A DNA stretch of 64,000 nucleotides from Streptomyces sp. OfavH-34-F (GCF_022347745.1 NZ_JAKRGC010000002.1:1-64000), one strand, 5' to 3'; counted from the first letter of the stretch, positions 42,650-51,028 are shown. Numbers and translations: made by a program. The notes: a model not told the origin generated them from the sequence alone.

Positions 42650-44382
42650 TGGTCCCCAAGATCCGGCGCGGCTCACGCACCCACGGCCTCCTCGTTTACC
42701 TGTACGGCCCTGGCAAACGGGACGAGCACGTCGACCCCCACCTCGTCGGCTCCTGGGACGGCTTCGCCCCCGACCCCGGCCGCGACACCAGCCCGGACCC
42801 CGACCCGAAGGCCACCCTCGCCCGGCTTGCCGCAGCGCTGGATCTACGCGTCAAACAGGCAGGCGCCGACGCCCCGCGTGAGCACGTCTGGCATTGCTCG
42901 GTGCGTACCGACCCTGGCGACCGGACCCTGACCGACGCGGAATGGAACACGGTCGCCAGCCGCTTGGTCCGCGCCGTCAACCTCGCCCCGGAAGGCGACC
43001 CGGATGGCTGCCGCTGGATCGCCGTACGACATGCCGACGACCACATCCACATCCTGGCCACCATGGTCCGAGGCGACCTGCGCCGACCCCGGATGAACTA
43101 CGACTTCAAGAAGGCCCAAGCCGAGTGCCGACGCATCGAGAAGGAGATGGGCCTGCGCCGGCTGAAGCCCGGCGACGGAACCGCAGCCAGGACCCCCACC
43201 AGCGCCGAACGCTTCAAGGCCGAACGCGCCGGACGCTCCGATACCGCCCGCGAGACGCTCCGTGACACCGTCCGCCGAGCACTCGCCGGAGTGGATGACG
43301 AGCAGGAGTTCTTCGCCCGGCTTCGCGAAGCGGGCCTGCGGGTTAAGGTGCGGATCGCGCCGTCCGGCGACCTCCTCGGCTACAACGTCGCCCTCGCCGG
43401 TGACCGCAACCGGCACGGCGAACCGATCTGGTACCCCGGCTTCAAACTTGCCCCGGACCTCTCCCTCCCCAAGATCCGCCTCCGCCTCGCCGACGGCCTC
43501 AGCGAGCGGACAACACCTGCGCCGGACAACGGCCGACCGGACTGGTCCGCGCCGGCCCGAGCACGACGCAGCGCCACTGGCACCGCCGAACACGCCGCTG
43601 CCCTCCTCGGCAGCGAGAACGACCAAGAGGCCGCCGCACAGCTCGTCGGTGCCGGAGAACTCCTGGATGCACTCGCCCAGACCTCCCCTGCCGCCACCCG
43701 CGCCGAACTCGCCGCCGCAGCCCGAGCCTTCGAACGAGCCACCCGCAGCCACATTCGAGCAGAACTCGCCGACCACCGGGCACTCCGCTCAGCCGCCCGC
43801 GGCATCGTCCAGGCCGGCGGCGCACTCGGCCGGGGCGAAGACGGCGGCACCACCGCCATGCTCCTGTCCGCCCTCATCCTTCTTACCCTCGCCGCCGCCC
43901 ACTGGCACTCCGCCCGCAACCACGCCCAGCAAGCCCACGCCGCACGCCAAGCCGCCCACCACCTGCGCACCGCCTACCACCACGCCGCCACCACACCGCT
44001 GCGCGCACTCAACGCACAGGGCCGCTCCCTCCCACAGGCAGAACGCCGCACCCACCAGGCCACCATCCGCACAGCGCTGAGCGAGTCGGGACTCCGGGCC
44101 GACCGCTCAGCAGAGAACGCCCACGCCCTCGCTGCCACGCTCGCCCAGGCCGAAGACGCTGGCCACGACCCGAAGACCCTGCTCCAGCAGGCCATCGACA
44201 TGCGCGAACTCGACACCGCAGACAACATCAACGACGTCCTGGTCTGGCGCCTGCGCCACCTCGCGCACCTCCCAGCCCAGCCGGCCGAACCGTCCCGCGC
44301 CCGGCGGGCGGGTACCACGGGCCGCCCCGGCACGCCCGCCCGCACCACTGTCGAGCCACGCCACCGTTCACCACACCGCTGA
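42649..44382 (+). CDS. HUH relaxase / mobilization nuclease
   Basis: The 577-residue product begins with the relaxase opening (RTHGLLVYLYGPGKRDEH). The HUH motif appears as RHADDHIHILATMV near residues 125-138, with metal-binding His in D-H-I-H. Further on CSVRTDPGDRTLTD and FKKAQAECRRIEKEMGL match actinobacterial MOB enzymes. A likely nucleophile Tyr is at about residue 22 (YLYG). After residue 300 helical coiled-coil regions follow, with one membrane-like segment near 400 (MLLSALILLTLAAAHW). It cuts and pilots the transferred strand. The ATG overlaps the mobC stop. Confidence 0.92.
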   Translation: MVPKIRRGSRTHGLLVYLYGPGKRDEHVDPHLVGSWDGFAPDPGRDTSPDPDPKATLARLAAALDLRVKQAGADAPREHVWHCSVRTDPGDRTLTDAEWNTVASRLVRAVNLAPEGDPDGCRWIAVRHADDHIHILATMVRGDLRRPRMNYDFKKAQAECRRIEKEMGLRRLKPGDGTAARTPTSAERFKAERAGRSDTARETLRDTVRRALAGVDDEQEFFARLREAGLRVKVRIAPSGDLLGYNVALAGDRNRHGEPIWYPGFKLAPDLSLPKIRLRLADGLSERTTPAPDNGRPDWSAPARARRSATGTAEHAAALLGSENDQEAAAQLVGAGELLDALAQTSPAATRAELAAAARAFERATRSHIRAELADHRALRSAARGIVQAGGALGRGEDGGTTAMLLSALILLTLAAAHWHSARNHAQQAHAARQAAHHLRTAYHHAATTPLRALNAQGRSLPQAERRTHQATIRTALSESGLRADRSAENAHALAATLAQAEDAGHDPKTLLQQAIDMRELDTADNINDVLVWRLRHLAHLPAQPAEPSRARRAGTTGRPGTPARTTVEPRHRSPHR

Positions 44383-44473
44383 GGACAGGCACCCTGGGGT
44401 CGGTAATCCCCTGGACAGCCCCCTCACCTGCTGTTACGGATGAGAACCGAGACCTCGACCGGGAGACGACACC

Positions 44474-44836
44474 GTGGACAGAAGAACCAACCCCGCCGCT
44501 GGCACCGACCCGCTCCTCCAGCTCACGGACGCACCGATCCTGCCCACCGGACCCAGCGCGACGCGCCACCTCACTCACCCCCAGGACCTCGCCCTTCGCG
44601 GAATCCCGGTGATGTGCTCGGCATGCTGCGCCCGACGCGACTGGCTGCTCATCAACCACGGCCGCAACGTCTGGGTCATCTGCCGCTGCGGCAACCAGTG
44701 GCTGGAGCCCGAGATCACCCGTGCCGACTTCGACGCACTGATCTTCTTCCCCGACGGCACCGTCTACCCCAGCATCGACCAGGCCCTTGCCGCACTCGGA
44801 TTCGACGGGACCTTCGCCGGCACCTACCTGGACTGA
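44474..44836 (+). CDS. Hypothetical protein with zinc-ribbon-like Cys pairs
   Basis: The 120-residue product starts at GTG. It holds MCSACCARRDWLLI and VICRCGNQWLEPE, that is two CxxC-like pairs about 20 residues apart, suggesting a zinc ribbon. The C-terminus (FPDGTVYPSIDQALAALGF) is acidic and helical. Function unknown; it follows the relaxase and could be an accessory DNA-binding protein. Confidence 0.7.
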   Translation: MDRRTNPAAGTDPLLQLTDAPILPTGPSATRHLTHPQDLALRGIPVMCSACCARRDWLLINHGRNVWVICRCGNQWLEPEITRADFDALIFFPDGTVYPSIDQALAALGFDGTFAGTYLD

Positions 44837-44871
44837 GGGGTTCCTGGGCAACCGCAGAAACGCCATCCTCA

Positions 44872-44877
44872 TATAAT
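44872..44877 (+). promoter_or_regulatory. TATAAT -10 box for a leaderless transcript
   Basis: A perfect TATAAT ends seven bases before the GTG at 44885, which would then be the transcription start. No good -35 box is at 17 bases upstream. Confidence 0.5.
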
Positions 44878-44884
44878 CGAACGG

Positions 44885-45220
44885 GTGAGCGAAGATGGGG
44901 TGTCGAGGATCGAGCTGCTCCGCTTCCTGGAGCGGGTGCAAGTCCGAGATCTCGCACGTACCCGAGAGTGGATCTTTCAGGAGGAACGGCGTTTGACGGA
45001 GATCGCGTCTCGTCGGCCGCTTCCTCCGCCTCCGGACTGGGTGGTCGAGATGAGCATCGGCCAGGGCCACCGGCTCGTCGCCGTGCACCACGGCTCGTGC
45101 CGGATGACCGGCTCCAGGGTCAAACCGGTGCAGGCGGAGGAAGCACGGCGCCTCATCGGCGAGGACGGCTCGCTCGCCTGCCAGCTCTGCCGTCCGGACA
45201 CCGAACTGGGCATGCTGTGA
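44885..45220 (+). CDS. DUF6233 family protein
   Basis: The 111-residue product shows the family pattern as I recall it: LLRFLERVQVRDLARTREWI, a Pro-rich PPPPDWVVE stretch, then GHRLVAVHHGSC and the C-terminal LACQLCRPDTELG with a Cys pair. DUF6233 is frequent on Streptomyces plasmids and has no known role. Its GTG is exactly where a TATAAT box would start transcription, so translation is probably leaderless. Its stop overlaps the next gene (GTGA). Confidence 0.8.
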   Translation: MSEDGVSRIELLRFLERVQVRDLARTREWIFQEERRLTEIASRRPLPPPPDWVVEMSIGQGHRLVAVHHGSCRMTGSRVKPVQAEEARRLIGEDGSLACQLCRPDTELGML

Positions 45221-45456
45221 CGACCGTGCTGTCGGACGATGGAGGCATGAAGCCTGCGCCGATAGTCGTCCACCGCCCTTCGCCCACCGGCGGTCGGAGG
45301 GTGACCGCAAACGGGGAGATCCTCGGACTGGCCCACGATGATCGAGATCTGATCGAACTTCTGCGCCGCGCCGGTCTGGAGGCAGAGACGCTGATCGATG
45401 ATCCCACCTGGGTCGAGTGGCGAGGGGGCCGTGCCCACGACTGGGACGCGGCCTGA
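45217..45456 (+). CDS. Small hypothetical protein
   Basis: A 79-residue product with a GTGA overlap, or 69 residues from an ATG at 45247 that has GGAGG only one base away. The conserved-looking core reads PAPIVVHRPSPTGGRRVT, then DLIELLRRAGLEAE and WVEWRGGRAHDWDAA. It often accompanies DUF6233 genes, as I recall. No function is known. A very strong terminator follows. Confidence 0.7.
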   Translation: MTTVLSDDGGMKPAPIVVHRPSPTGGRRVTANGEILGLAHDDRDLIELLRRAGLEAETLIDDPTWVEWRGGRAHDWDAA

Positions 45457-45497
45457 CGAGGTCAGCCCCGTAGGTCCTGGGACGTCGGACACACGAA

Positions 45498-45538
45498 GGC
45501 TGCCCGTACCACGCTCGTCGAGCGTGGTACGGGCAGCC
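45498..45538. terminator. Strong bidirectional terminator (19-bp perfect stem)
   Basis: Arms 45498-45516 and 45520-45538 are exact reverse complements with a 3-base loop (GTC). It lies between the plus-strand mobilization operon and the minus-strand gene ending at 45557. Confidence 0.85.
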
Positions 45539-45556
45539 GCGGATGGCGTAGGCGGT

Positions 45557-45910
45557 TCAGGTAGGGGCGTGGCTGTTCGAGAGGTCGAGGGCGGCGGTCG
45601 CAAGAGCGAGGGCGGCGGAGAGGCCCGTCACCTCGTAGAGGGTCGGGCGGACCAGTCTGGGCCAGTCGTCGGGAGCGGCCGGCCAGGACGCCAGGTGCAC
45701 CTCGGTTGTGGCGAGGCTGAGGTGGGCGGTGACGTCCCAGCCGGCGAGGGAGGCGGGTTCCCAGTGGAGCCGGATACGGCCGAGCGGGAGGGGCGCGGAA
45801 TCGGGTGCGAGCCAGGTGACGTCGAGCGGGCCGTCGGCCCGTGCGCTCACCCGCTGGACCACCGCCCCGCGTACACCGATCGGCATGGGACGTATGGCGA
45901 GTCCGTGCAA
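45557..45910 (-). CDS. Hypothetical protein
   Basis: The 117-residue product contains GAVVQRVSARADGPLDVTWL, then HWEPASLAGWDVTAHLSLAT and a helical Ala/Leu-rich end (GLSAALALATAALDL). No motif was recognised. It is the last gene of a three-gene minus-strand set with those at 45967 and 46233. Confidence 0.6.
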   Translation of the reverse strand: MHGLAIRPMPIGVRGAVVQRVSARADGPLDVTWLAPDSAPLPLGRIRLHWEPASLAGWDVTAHLSLATTEVHLASWPAAPDDWPRLVRPTLYEVTGLSAALALATAALDLSNSHAPT

Positions 45911-45966
45911 GGGGAGGGAGCGTGAAGAGGGGATGCGGACCTCCGGGGTGGTGCAGATGTGTTTGG

Positions 45967-46179
45967 TCAGGACCAGCCGATCGCGTCCGCGACGGCTAGT
46001 GGGAGGTAGTCCTCCTGGCCGTCCTCGCTGATGAAGGCGTAACCGTCGTGGACGACGATCTCGGCGCCCACGTAGTGGGTGAACGGGAAGTCGGGGGCGA
46101 GGGCAATCCTCACCGGCAGGTGGGGATCAAGCTGCTGCAGCTGACGCAGCAGATCACCGACGGTCAGGTGGCGGGGCAA
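45967..46179 (-). CDS. Small hypothetical protein
   Basis: A TTG start at 46179 has GGAGG five bases upstream and gives 70 residues: HLTVGDLLRQLQQLDPHL, VRIALAPDFPFTHY, VVHDGYAFISEDGQEDYL. The frame is open further upstream to 46377 but there overlaps the next gene and is Arg-rich without codon bias. The pattern of an N-terminal helix followed by strands is common in small plasmid proteins that accompany DUF317 genes. Function unknown. Confidence 0.65.
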   Translation of the reverse strand: MPRHLTVGDLLRQLQQLDPHLPVRIALAPDFPFTHYVGAEIVVHDGYAFISEDGQEDYLPLAVADAIGWS

Positions 46180-46232
46180 GAGGACCTCCAAGGGTCGTAC
46201 GCGAGCGGAGGACGCCGATGGGTTCGGATGCC

Positions 46233-46418
46233 CTATTCGCTGGAGGCGTCCGCGATGTCGGCGAGCCATTGGCGTTCTTCGGCGCGCCGCGCGGCCCGGC
46301 GTCGAAGGGTCTTGGCACGGCGGCCGTAGTTTCCGGGCATGTAGTAGCAGGTGCAGCCTCGGCGGGCGTGGGCGCACCTGCGTCGGTATCCGGGGCGGGT
46401 GGCCAGGAGCATGGGCAT
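46233..46418 (-). CDS. Small Arg/Cys-rich protein
   Basis: A 61-residue product follows CAGGAGGT at good spacing. It has four or so Cys-related positions (RRRCAHARRGCTCYYMPGN) and a basic C-terminal helix (RRRAARRAEERQWLADIA). It may bind zinc and nucleic acid. The frame is short but codon bias and ribosome site support it. Confidence 0.65.
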   Translation of the reverse strand: MPMLLATRPGYRRRCAHARRGCTCYYMPGNYGRRAKTLRRRAARRAEERQWLADIADASSE

Positions 46419-46586
46419 GGAGAGTGACCTCCTGTCTTGTTGGTCGGGGGAGAGCCGCTGGTTCGAGGACCGGTCGGGTTCAGGCGGCTATGCACGGTGG
46501 GGCCGACGGCGGCGAAGGAGGGCGGCAGACGTGTTCAAGGTTGGAAGACCCCTTCGGCGACCTGCGGTTTTTCCGACCCCCGTACG

Positions 46587-46615
46587 TTGACATGGGGTGT
46601 CCCGGCGGTCGTAGT
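46587..46615 (+). promoter_or_regulatory. Promoter candidate
   Basis: A perfect TTGACA (46587-46592) is followed by a 17-base spacer and CGTAGT (46610-46615). The predicted start site is within a few bases of the ATG at 46626, suggesting a leaderless or near-leaderless transcript. Confidence 0.4.
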
Positions 46616-46625
46616 CGTTTCCCGC

Positions 46626-47024
46626 ATGGTGGCGTCTGCCGTGGGCGAACTCGCGACGACCCGCAAGCGTGCGTCGGCCGAAGGAATGGATCGGCGGCGG
46701 CCGGTGTCGTACCTGGGTTGCGGTGACGGGCCGCACTGGAACGAGAGGCGGACCGGAATGACGAAGTTGAGCAGAGGGTGGGACGGTGCAGGGTTGGAGC
46801 GCAAGATCCTCGCCGCGGGCCGGCCCTGGACCGTGGGCGACACCGTGATGGTCGCGGACGGGCAGTGGGGGGTGGACGCGCAGCCCGGCCGATGGACGGA
46901 GCGGGAGGCCGTGGTGGAGCACCGCATAGCGGATGGCGGAGGCGTCGAGATGACGGTGGAGGAGCTGGCCCGCGTCGTGGGCGCTCGCCTTTCGGGTGCC
47001 GACCAGGCGGAGCCTCCCGCCTGA
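46626..47024 (+). CDS. Hypothetical protein
   Basis: The 132-residue reading from ATG 46626 keeps GC-rich third positions throughout. Its second half looks folded (GRPWTVGDTVMVADGQWGVD, then REAVVEHRIADGGGVEMTVEELARVV). ATG 46758 would give only this 88-residue part. The first option is preferred because of the TTGACA upstream and codon bias. No family was recognised. It converges on the gene ending at 47030. Confidence 0.6.
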   Translation: MVASAVGELATTRKRASAEGMDRRRPVSYLGCGDGPHWNERRTGMTKLSRGWDGAGLERKILAAGRPWTVGDTVMVADGQWGVDAQPGRWTEREAVVEHRIADGGGVEMTVEELARVVGARLSGADQAEPPA

Positions 47025-47029
47025 GCACG

Positions 47030-47344
47030 TCATGGGGGAGCCGCGTGGTGGGCGGTGTTCTGTCGCGGGCGCCGGGCCCGAAGGGGCGCGGTCTGCCCGG
47101 AGCGGGCGACAGCGGCGGGGGGCCGCAGGGCTGCCGGCGCGGCGGCTTTACGGTCCTTGATGACGCAGCCGATGGCCTGCAGGGCGATCCGGGATTCAGC
47201 CTGGCTGACGTGCACGCTGGTCGCAGAATTGGCGATGCGCTCCAGGTCGAAGAAGCCTGGTGTGTAGTTGTCACGGGTCAGAGCATGCAGACGGCCCTGG
47301 TGTACCGCGGTCGAGTTGTCGGTGATGACCAGGGCCGATCGCAT
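47030..47344 (-). CDS. Hypothetical protein
   Basis: The 104-residue product reads ALVITDNSTAVHQGRLHAL, then NYTPGFFDLERIANSAT and AESRIALQAIGCVIKD, before a basic Pro/Arg-rich tail. It follows the DUF317 gene by 16 bases and is the end of the long minus-strand operon. Function unknown. Confidence 0.6.
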   Translation of the reverse strand: MRSALVITDNSTAVHQGRLHALTRDNYTPGFFDLERIANSATSVHVSQAESRIALQAIGCVIKDRKAAAPAALRPPAAVARSGQTAPLRARRPRQNTAHHAAPP

Positions 47345-47360
47345 GTTCTCGGCAGCGGGA

Positions 47361-48299
47361 TCAGCGGGGGTGCCGGGCCGTTGGTGGACTTGCCGGTGGT
47401 GCGGCTGCGGTTGGGACGGGGGTATGCGGACGGGTCCGCGGTGTACCTGCCGTGCGGCTTCGGGCTGCTGTTGCCCGTAGGTCAGCGGCGGAGCGTGGGG
47501 TGCGTGCGGCGCGCTTGACGGCCTCGGTGACGGCGGTGCGCCGTACGTCGAGCGGAGTCGGAGCAGCGTGTGGCCGGGGCGTGCGCGGAGTGACGGGTGT
47601 GATGGTGACCAGATGCTTCAGGTCGTCGTTCAGCATGTGCCGTTCACGTACGACGGGCGCGGTGATCGTCATGGCGGCGGCTGTTGCGGCGATCAGGTGG
47701 GACGGGGTGCCGGCAGTGAAGACCGCCTCGGCGCGCGTGCCCCATCCGGGCGGACCGGACCACAAGGTCACAGTCTTTTCGTTCCCGCTGATGTACCGCC
47801 GGTCGAGTCGGGCACCGGCCTGTCCGTCGGGTGCGATGATCTTGACTACGCCCGGTTCCGCGCCCCCCTGGCGCCAGCCGGCGTCGAGCAGGGGCTGGAG
47901 TGCGCTGCGCCAGTACATCGACGGCCGCTCCAGGAAGCGCGCATCGTCCTCGTGGGTGTCGGATTCGGCGTAGTCGCGGGCCAGGGCGGCGGTGAGACCC
48001 GCCACGATCTCGGGTGCGGTGAGGTGGTTGAAGGATGCCGCCCACCGCGGTGCGCCGATGCTCTCGGGGGAGGCGGTGAACCTCCAGATGTCCCAGTCGT
48101 CGCCGAACCAGCCGATACGAATGCGGTGGTCGGGACTGGTGACGAGCAGTTGGCAGGGGCTGTCGCCCAGGTCGTGGCGCGGCCAGTGGGCAACGGGCGC
48201 GAAACTCGCTTCCCCCGACACCCCCAGACCGGCCAGGTACCGGGGGCTGACCAGCACCTCCTCGTAGGGGTCAGGTTCGTGGGGCTGCAGGGTGCTCAT
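47361..48299 (-). CDS. DUF317 domain protein
   Basis: The 312-residue product has two DUF317-like halves. The first includes DDWDIWRFTASPESIGAPRW and FNHLTAPEIVAGLTAALA; the second includes GWRQGGAEPGVVKIIAPDG and LWSGPPGWGTRAEAVF. DUF317 proteins are typical of Streptomyces plasmids and chromosome arms; their function is unknown. The ATG at 48299 follows GGAG and overlaps the stop of a small upstream frame (ATGA). The last 70 residues are low complexity. Confidence 0.88.
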   Translation of the reverse strand: MSTLQPHEPDPYEEVLVSPRYLAGLGVSGEASFAPVAHWPRHDLGDSPCQLLVTSPDHRIRIGWFGDDWDIWRFTASPESIGAPRWAASFNHLTAPEIVAGLTAALARDYAESDTHEDDARFLERPSMYWRSALQPLLDAGWRQGGAEPGVVKIIAPDGQAGARLDRRYISGNEKTVTLWSGPPGWGTRAEAVFTAGTPSHLIAATAAAMTITAPVVRERHMLNDDLKHLVTITPVTPRTPRPHAAPTPLDVRRTAVTEAVKRAARTPRSAADLRATAARSRTAGTPRTRPHTPVPTAAAPPASPPTARHPR

Positions 48300-48553
48300 A
48301 GCCGGTACTCCGGGAGGCATAGAAGGAGGGTGGTGGTGCCCGCGCGGGCGGAGCGGAGGCCGGCTCGGTCGTACGGGGGCGCCGCGCTGATGGCGAGAGG
48401 AGCTTGGTTCTCGGCATCGGGATCACCGGCTTCGGGCGGAGGAGGACTGGGCGGCGACGGCTGCCGGGACCTGCGGCTGAGGCTGGGGCGCGTGACTGAA
48501 CAGGGAGGTCGGAGCGGCGGGGCTTCGCCGCAATGCTGCAGCGGTTCGTACAC
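48296..48553 (-). CDS. Small ORF coupled to DUF317
   Basis: An 85-residue frame ends in an ATGA overlap with the DUF317 start. Its C-terminal half has GC-rich third positions and reads ENQAPLAISAAPPYDRAGL, then TTTLLLCLPEYRL. The first half overlaps the end of the HxlR-like gene and is Pro/Ser-rich, so the true start is uncertain. It might be a small protein or a shifted remnant of the upstream gene. Confidence 0.35.
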   Translation of the reverse strand: MYEPLQHCGEAPPLRPPCSVTRPSLSRRSRQPSPPSPPPPEAGDPDAENQAPLAISAAPPYDRAGLRSARAGTTTLLLCLPEYRL

Positions 48554-49238
48554 TGCTCGCCTCCAGCGGAAGGCCGACTCGGGCCTGAGCCGAGGGCGCG
48601 GGTGAAGGGGGCGTCATCGGTGTGGAGGGAGCGGCCCAGTGCTTTACGGCTGCGTAGACGGGGCTGAGCGCCTGCCCGGCGTCGGTGAGGACGTACGGGT
48701 CGCCCCAGCGTGGCCCGGTGCGGGTCACCAGTCCGTCCTTCTGGAGTCGCTTAAGGCGCTGCAGGGTGTTGTTGTTCTCCAGGTCGGTGGCTTCGGCGAT
48801 GTCGAGGAACCGCATGGGTCCATGCGTGCTGAGGGTCTGGATCACGGTGGTGGTATGGCGCAGGTGCAGACGCCGGACCGCGTCCTCGATGCGTTCGGCG
48901 CCCGCGGTCTCGTCGAGCGGGAGGTGTTCCCGGGACCAACTGGAGAGGGCGTGGTAGACCGGTGGCAGCGACTCGCCCAGAGCGCTGAGCTTGTAGGGGG
49001 CGCCATGGCGGGAGCCGGCACGGGTGACCAGATCGGTGGTGTGCATCTCGCGCAGTCGTGTGCTGATGGTCGACAAGGCGATGAAGGGCAACCGTTCGGC
49101 TATGTCGCCCACACGGAGTGGGTGCTCGTGCTGGGCCAGGGTCTGAGCCAGCCAGACGGTCCACTTCGGCGCGAGGAGCGACAGCGCGTCCTCGATCCGC
49201 TGCGCTTGGGCCAGGGCGAGGGGTGTGGTGGTGAACAT
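48423..49238 (-). CDS. Tandem HxlR-type winged-helix regulator
   Basis: The 271-residue product contains two HxlR-like winged-helix domains. The first (residues about 12-100) includes LAPKWTVWLAQTLAQHEHPL, then STISTRLREMHTTDLV and GAPYKLSALGESLPPVY. The second (about 105-195) includes TVIQTLSTHGPMRFLDIAEA and PYVLTDAGQALSPVYAAV. HxlR proteins normally have one domain and work as dimers; a fused pair would be an intramolecular dimer. The tail contains SSVRTAAALRRSPAAP, part of a motif shared with other proteins nearby. Confidence 0.82.
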   Translation of the reverse strand: MFTTTPLALAQAQRIEDALSLLAPKWTVWLAQTLAQHEHPLRVGDIAERLPFIALSTISTRLREMHTTDLVTRAGSRHGAPYKLSALGESLPPVYHALSSWSREHLPLDETAGAERIEDAVRRLHLRHTTTVIQTLSTHGPMRFLDIAEATDLENNNTLQRLKRLQKDGLVTRTGPRWGDPYVLTDAGQALSPVYAAVKHWAAPSTPMTPPSPAPSAQARVGLPLEASSVRTAAALRRSPAAPTSLFSHAPQPQPQVPAAVAAQSSSARSR

Positions 49239-49268
49239 GGTGCACTCCGGTGAGAAGGGGGCTTGCCT

Positions 49269-49841
49269 CTAGGCCGAGGGGGTGCGGCGAGGGCGTGAGG
49301 GAGCGGGAGCCGTACGGGGGGCGGGAGTCTCTGCGTCGGGGCGCGGCTCCGGGACGGAGGAGCTGCGACTGAGGGCGGCAGAAACGCGCGACGTGGCCAG
49401 CCCCGGGTCTGTTTCGCGCACAGGCTGTTGGCTTCGCTCCGGGTCGCACGCTGCCGCCTTCGTGGGGTTGTTTGGCCCGCGGCCGGGGTTGAGCTGGCGG
49501 AAGGCGGCAATGGCCTTTTTGAGCTGGTCGTAGGCAACGGCCCGATGGGCTGCGAGCACGTCGATGCGTGGGGCCACACCCGACAGAACGCCGTACCGCT
49601 GCTCGTGGGCGATCTCGCCATGAAGGATCGGTGCGAGGAGATCGGCGGCGGTTTGGGCAGCCCGCTCAAGCTCCGTGTGCAGGGCATCGACGTTGCGAGC
49701 CGACTCGGCGATCAGCTGGCCGACGATGTCGCGGGGGTCACCAGGACCATAGTTCTCGGTCAGGTCCCAGGGATTGTCGACGGAGAGCCCCTCGGCGACC
49801 AGGTGTGCGCCGGGCCGCTCGACAGCATCGTAGGGGTTCAC
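49269..49841 (-). CDS. Hypothetical protein with Arg/Ser tail motif
   Basis: The 190-residue product is helical in its first 110 residues (DIVGQLIAESARNVDALHTELE, AVAYDQLKKAIAAFRQLNPG). The tail reads SRVSAALSRSSSVPEP and then Pro/Ala-rich sequence. A GTGA overlap joins it to the gene upstream. No family recognised; the tail motif is discussed in the findings. Confidence 0.7.
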   Translation of the reverse strand: MNPYDAVERPGAHLVAEGLSVDNPWDLTENYGPGDPRDIVGQLIAESARNVDALHTELERAAQTAADLLAPILHGEIAHEQRYGVLSGVAPRIDVLAAHRAVAYDQLKKAIAAFRQLNPGRGPNNPTKAAACDPERSQQPVRETDPGLATSRVSAALSRSSSVPEPRPDAETPAPRTAPAPSRPRRTPSA

Positions 49842-50515
49842 TTCGCCGGCTCCATCCGGGTGAGGAGCGAGCGGACCAGGGTGGGCAGGCTGCCCGGTCC
49901 GTCGTCGGTCCGGACGTGGTCGTTCGCTTCGTCCAAGACGTAGGCGGCGTCGTCGCGCAGGCCGCTGGAGATTTCCATGCAGGCGTCGGTGATCCGGGAG
50001 CCGGCGAGCAGCGCCTGGGAGAGGACTTCGACATAGTCGACCGGGGTGAGGCCGGCAGCTTCGGCCGCGGTCCGGATCGCCGCCAGTTCCAGCGCGCTGA
50101 ACGTGAAGTCGAAGGTGTCGTTCTCTTCGTCCGGGCCGGTACCGGCGGTTCCGTCGGTATCCGGGGTGCGGGGCGTGGTGGGGATGCCCACACGGGTGCA
50201 GATCCGATCGACCGCAACGGTTAGCTCGGTGACGGACTCGGTGAGCCAGCCCAGGGCGGAGGCGTAGGAGGCCAGGGTGAACAGGCCGGCCGGGGTGACC
50301 AGGCTGGGCTCGGCGGTCACGAGTTCTTCGAACCGGTCGTTCAGTTCACCGATGACACGAGGGCCGGCGGCCAGCTGGCCCAGCACGGGGTGCAGGTAGG
50401 ACCGGTTCGCGGCGGTCGGGAATTCGGTGGTCAGGATGCTGGAGACGCTGTGGGCCGCTGCAGTGAGACGTTCGGCCAGCTCGTAGCGGGTCAGGGAGTT
50501 CTCGGTGGTGCTCAT
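49838..50515 (-). CDS. Hypothetical helical protein
   Basis: The 225-residue product is largely helical (YELAERLTAAAHSVSSIL, LFTLASYASALGWLTESV, LAAIRTAAEAAGLTPVDYVE) with an acidic linker near residue 130 (DTDGTAGTGPDEEND). It lacks the tail motif of its neighbours. It overlaps both neighbours by four bases, so the set 49269-50988 is translationally coupled. No function was recognised. Confidence 0.7.
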   Translation of the reverse strand: MSTTENSLTRYELAERLTAAAHSVSSILTTEFPTAANRSYLHPVLGQLAAGPRVIGELNDRFEELVTAEPSLVTPAGLFTLASYASALGWLTESVTELTVAVDRICTRVGIPTTPRTPDTDGTAGTGPDEENDTFDFTFSALELAAIRTAAEAAGLTPVDYVEVLSQALLAGSRITDACMEISSGLRDDAAYVLDEANDHVRTDDGPGSLPTLVRSLLTRMEPAK

Positions 50516-50988
50516 CGCTGGGGAACCTTTCGAAGGGGTGCGGCGGCAGGCCGGCCCTCGGGCGTGGGAGATACCGAAGCGGGCAGGCGCTGAGCGGTGG
50601 CGTGGAGGGAGCGGGAGCGGGCCGCACGCACGCGCGCTTCGGCGGCGGTCTTCGGCGGGTGCTCCTGGATGGCGCCCGTGCGCAATTGCGCGGTGCGGTA
50701 GACGGCGTAGTCCCTGCGGCTGCCGGCGGCGACGAGGTAAACCTCGCGCCTGTGGGCCGAGGTAGGCGGGGCCGGGCGGAACTGGATGACCATCCTGTAC
50801 GAGACGGCGGGGTCGACGTACACCTTGTGGTAGCCGGCGAGACGACCCTTCAGCGGCAGGCAGTCGTGGCTGCCATGGACGAGGTTCTGGAGCTCAAGTA
50901 CAGCCAAGTCCCTTATGTGGTCCGGGAGGTCACGAAGGTCTGTGATGGCGTCCGGGTGTGCGGCGAAAGCGAAGCTGGCGTGGCTCAC
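50512..50988 (-). CDS. RelE/ParE-like protein with Arg/Ser tail
   Basis: The 158-residue product has a RelE/ParE-type core: LVHGSHDCLPLKGRLAGYHK, then VSYRMVIQFRP and VYLVAAGSRRDYAVYRTAQ. These toxins cut mRNA or poison gyrase, but no antitoxin-like gene of the usual kind is adjacent, and plasmid proteins with this fold may serve other roles. After residue 110 the tail contains ARVRAARSRSLHATAQ. It starts at GTG. Confidence 0.6.
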   Translation of the reverse strand: MSHASFAFAAHPDAITDLRDLPDHIRDLAVLELQNLVHGSHDCLPLKGRLAGYHKVYVDPAVSYRMVIQFRPAPPTSAHRREVYLVAAGSRRDYAVYRTAQLRTGAIQEHPPKTAAEARVRAARSRSLHATAQRLPASVSPTPEGRPAAAPLRKVPQR

Positions 50989-51028
50989 GAGGTCCCCCTG
51001 GCACGGGTGCGGAGGTCGGGGGCGATGA

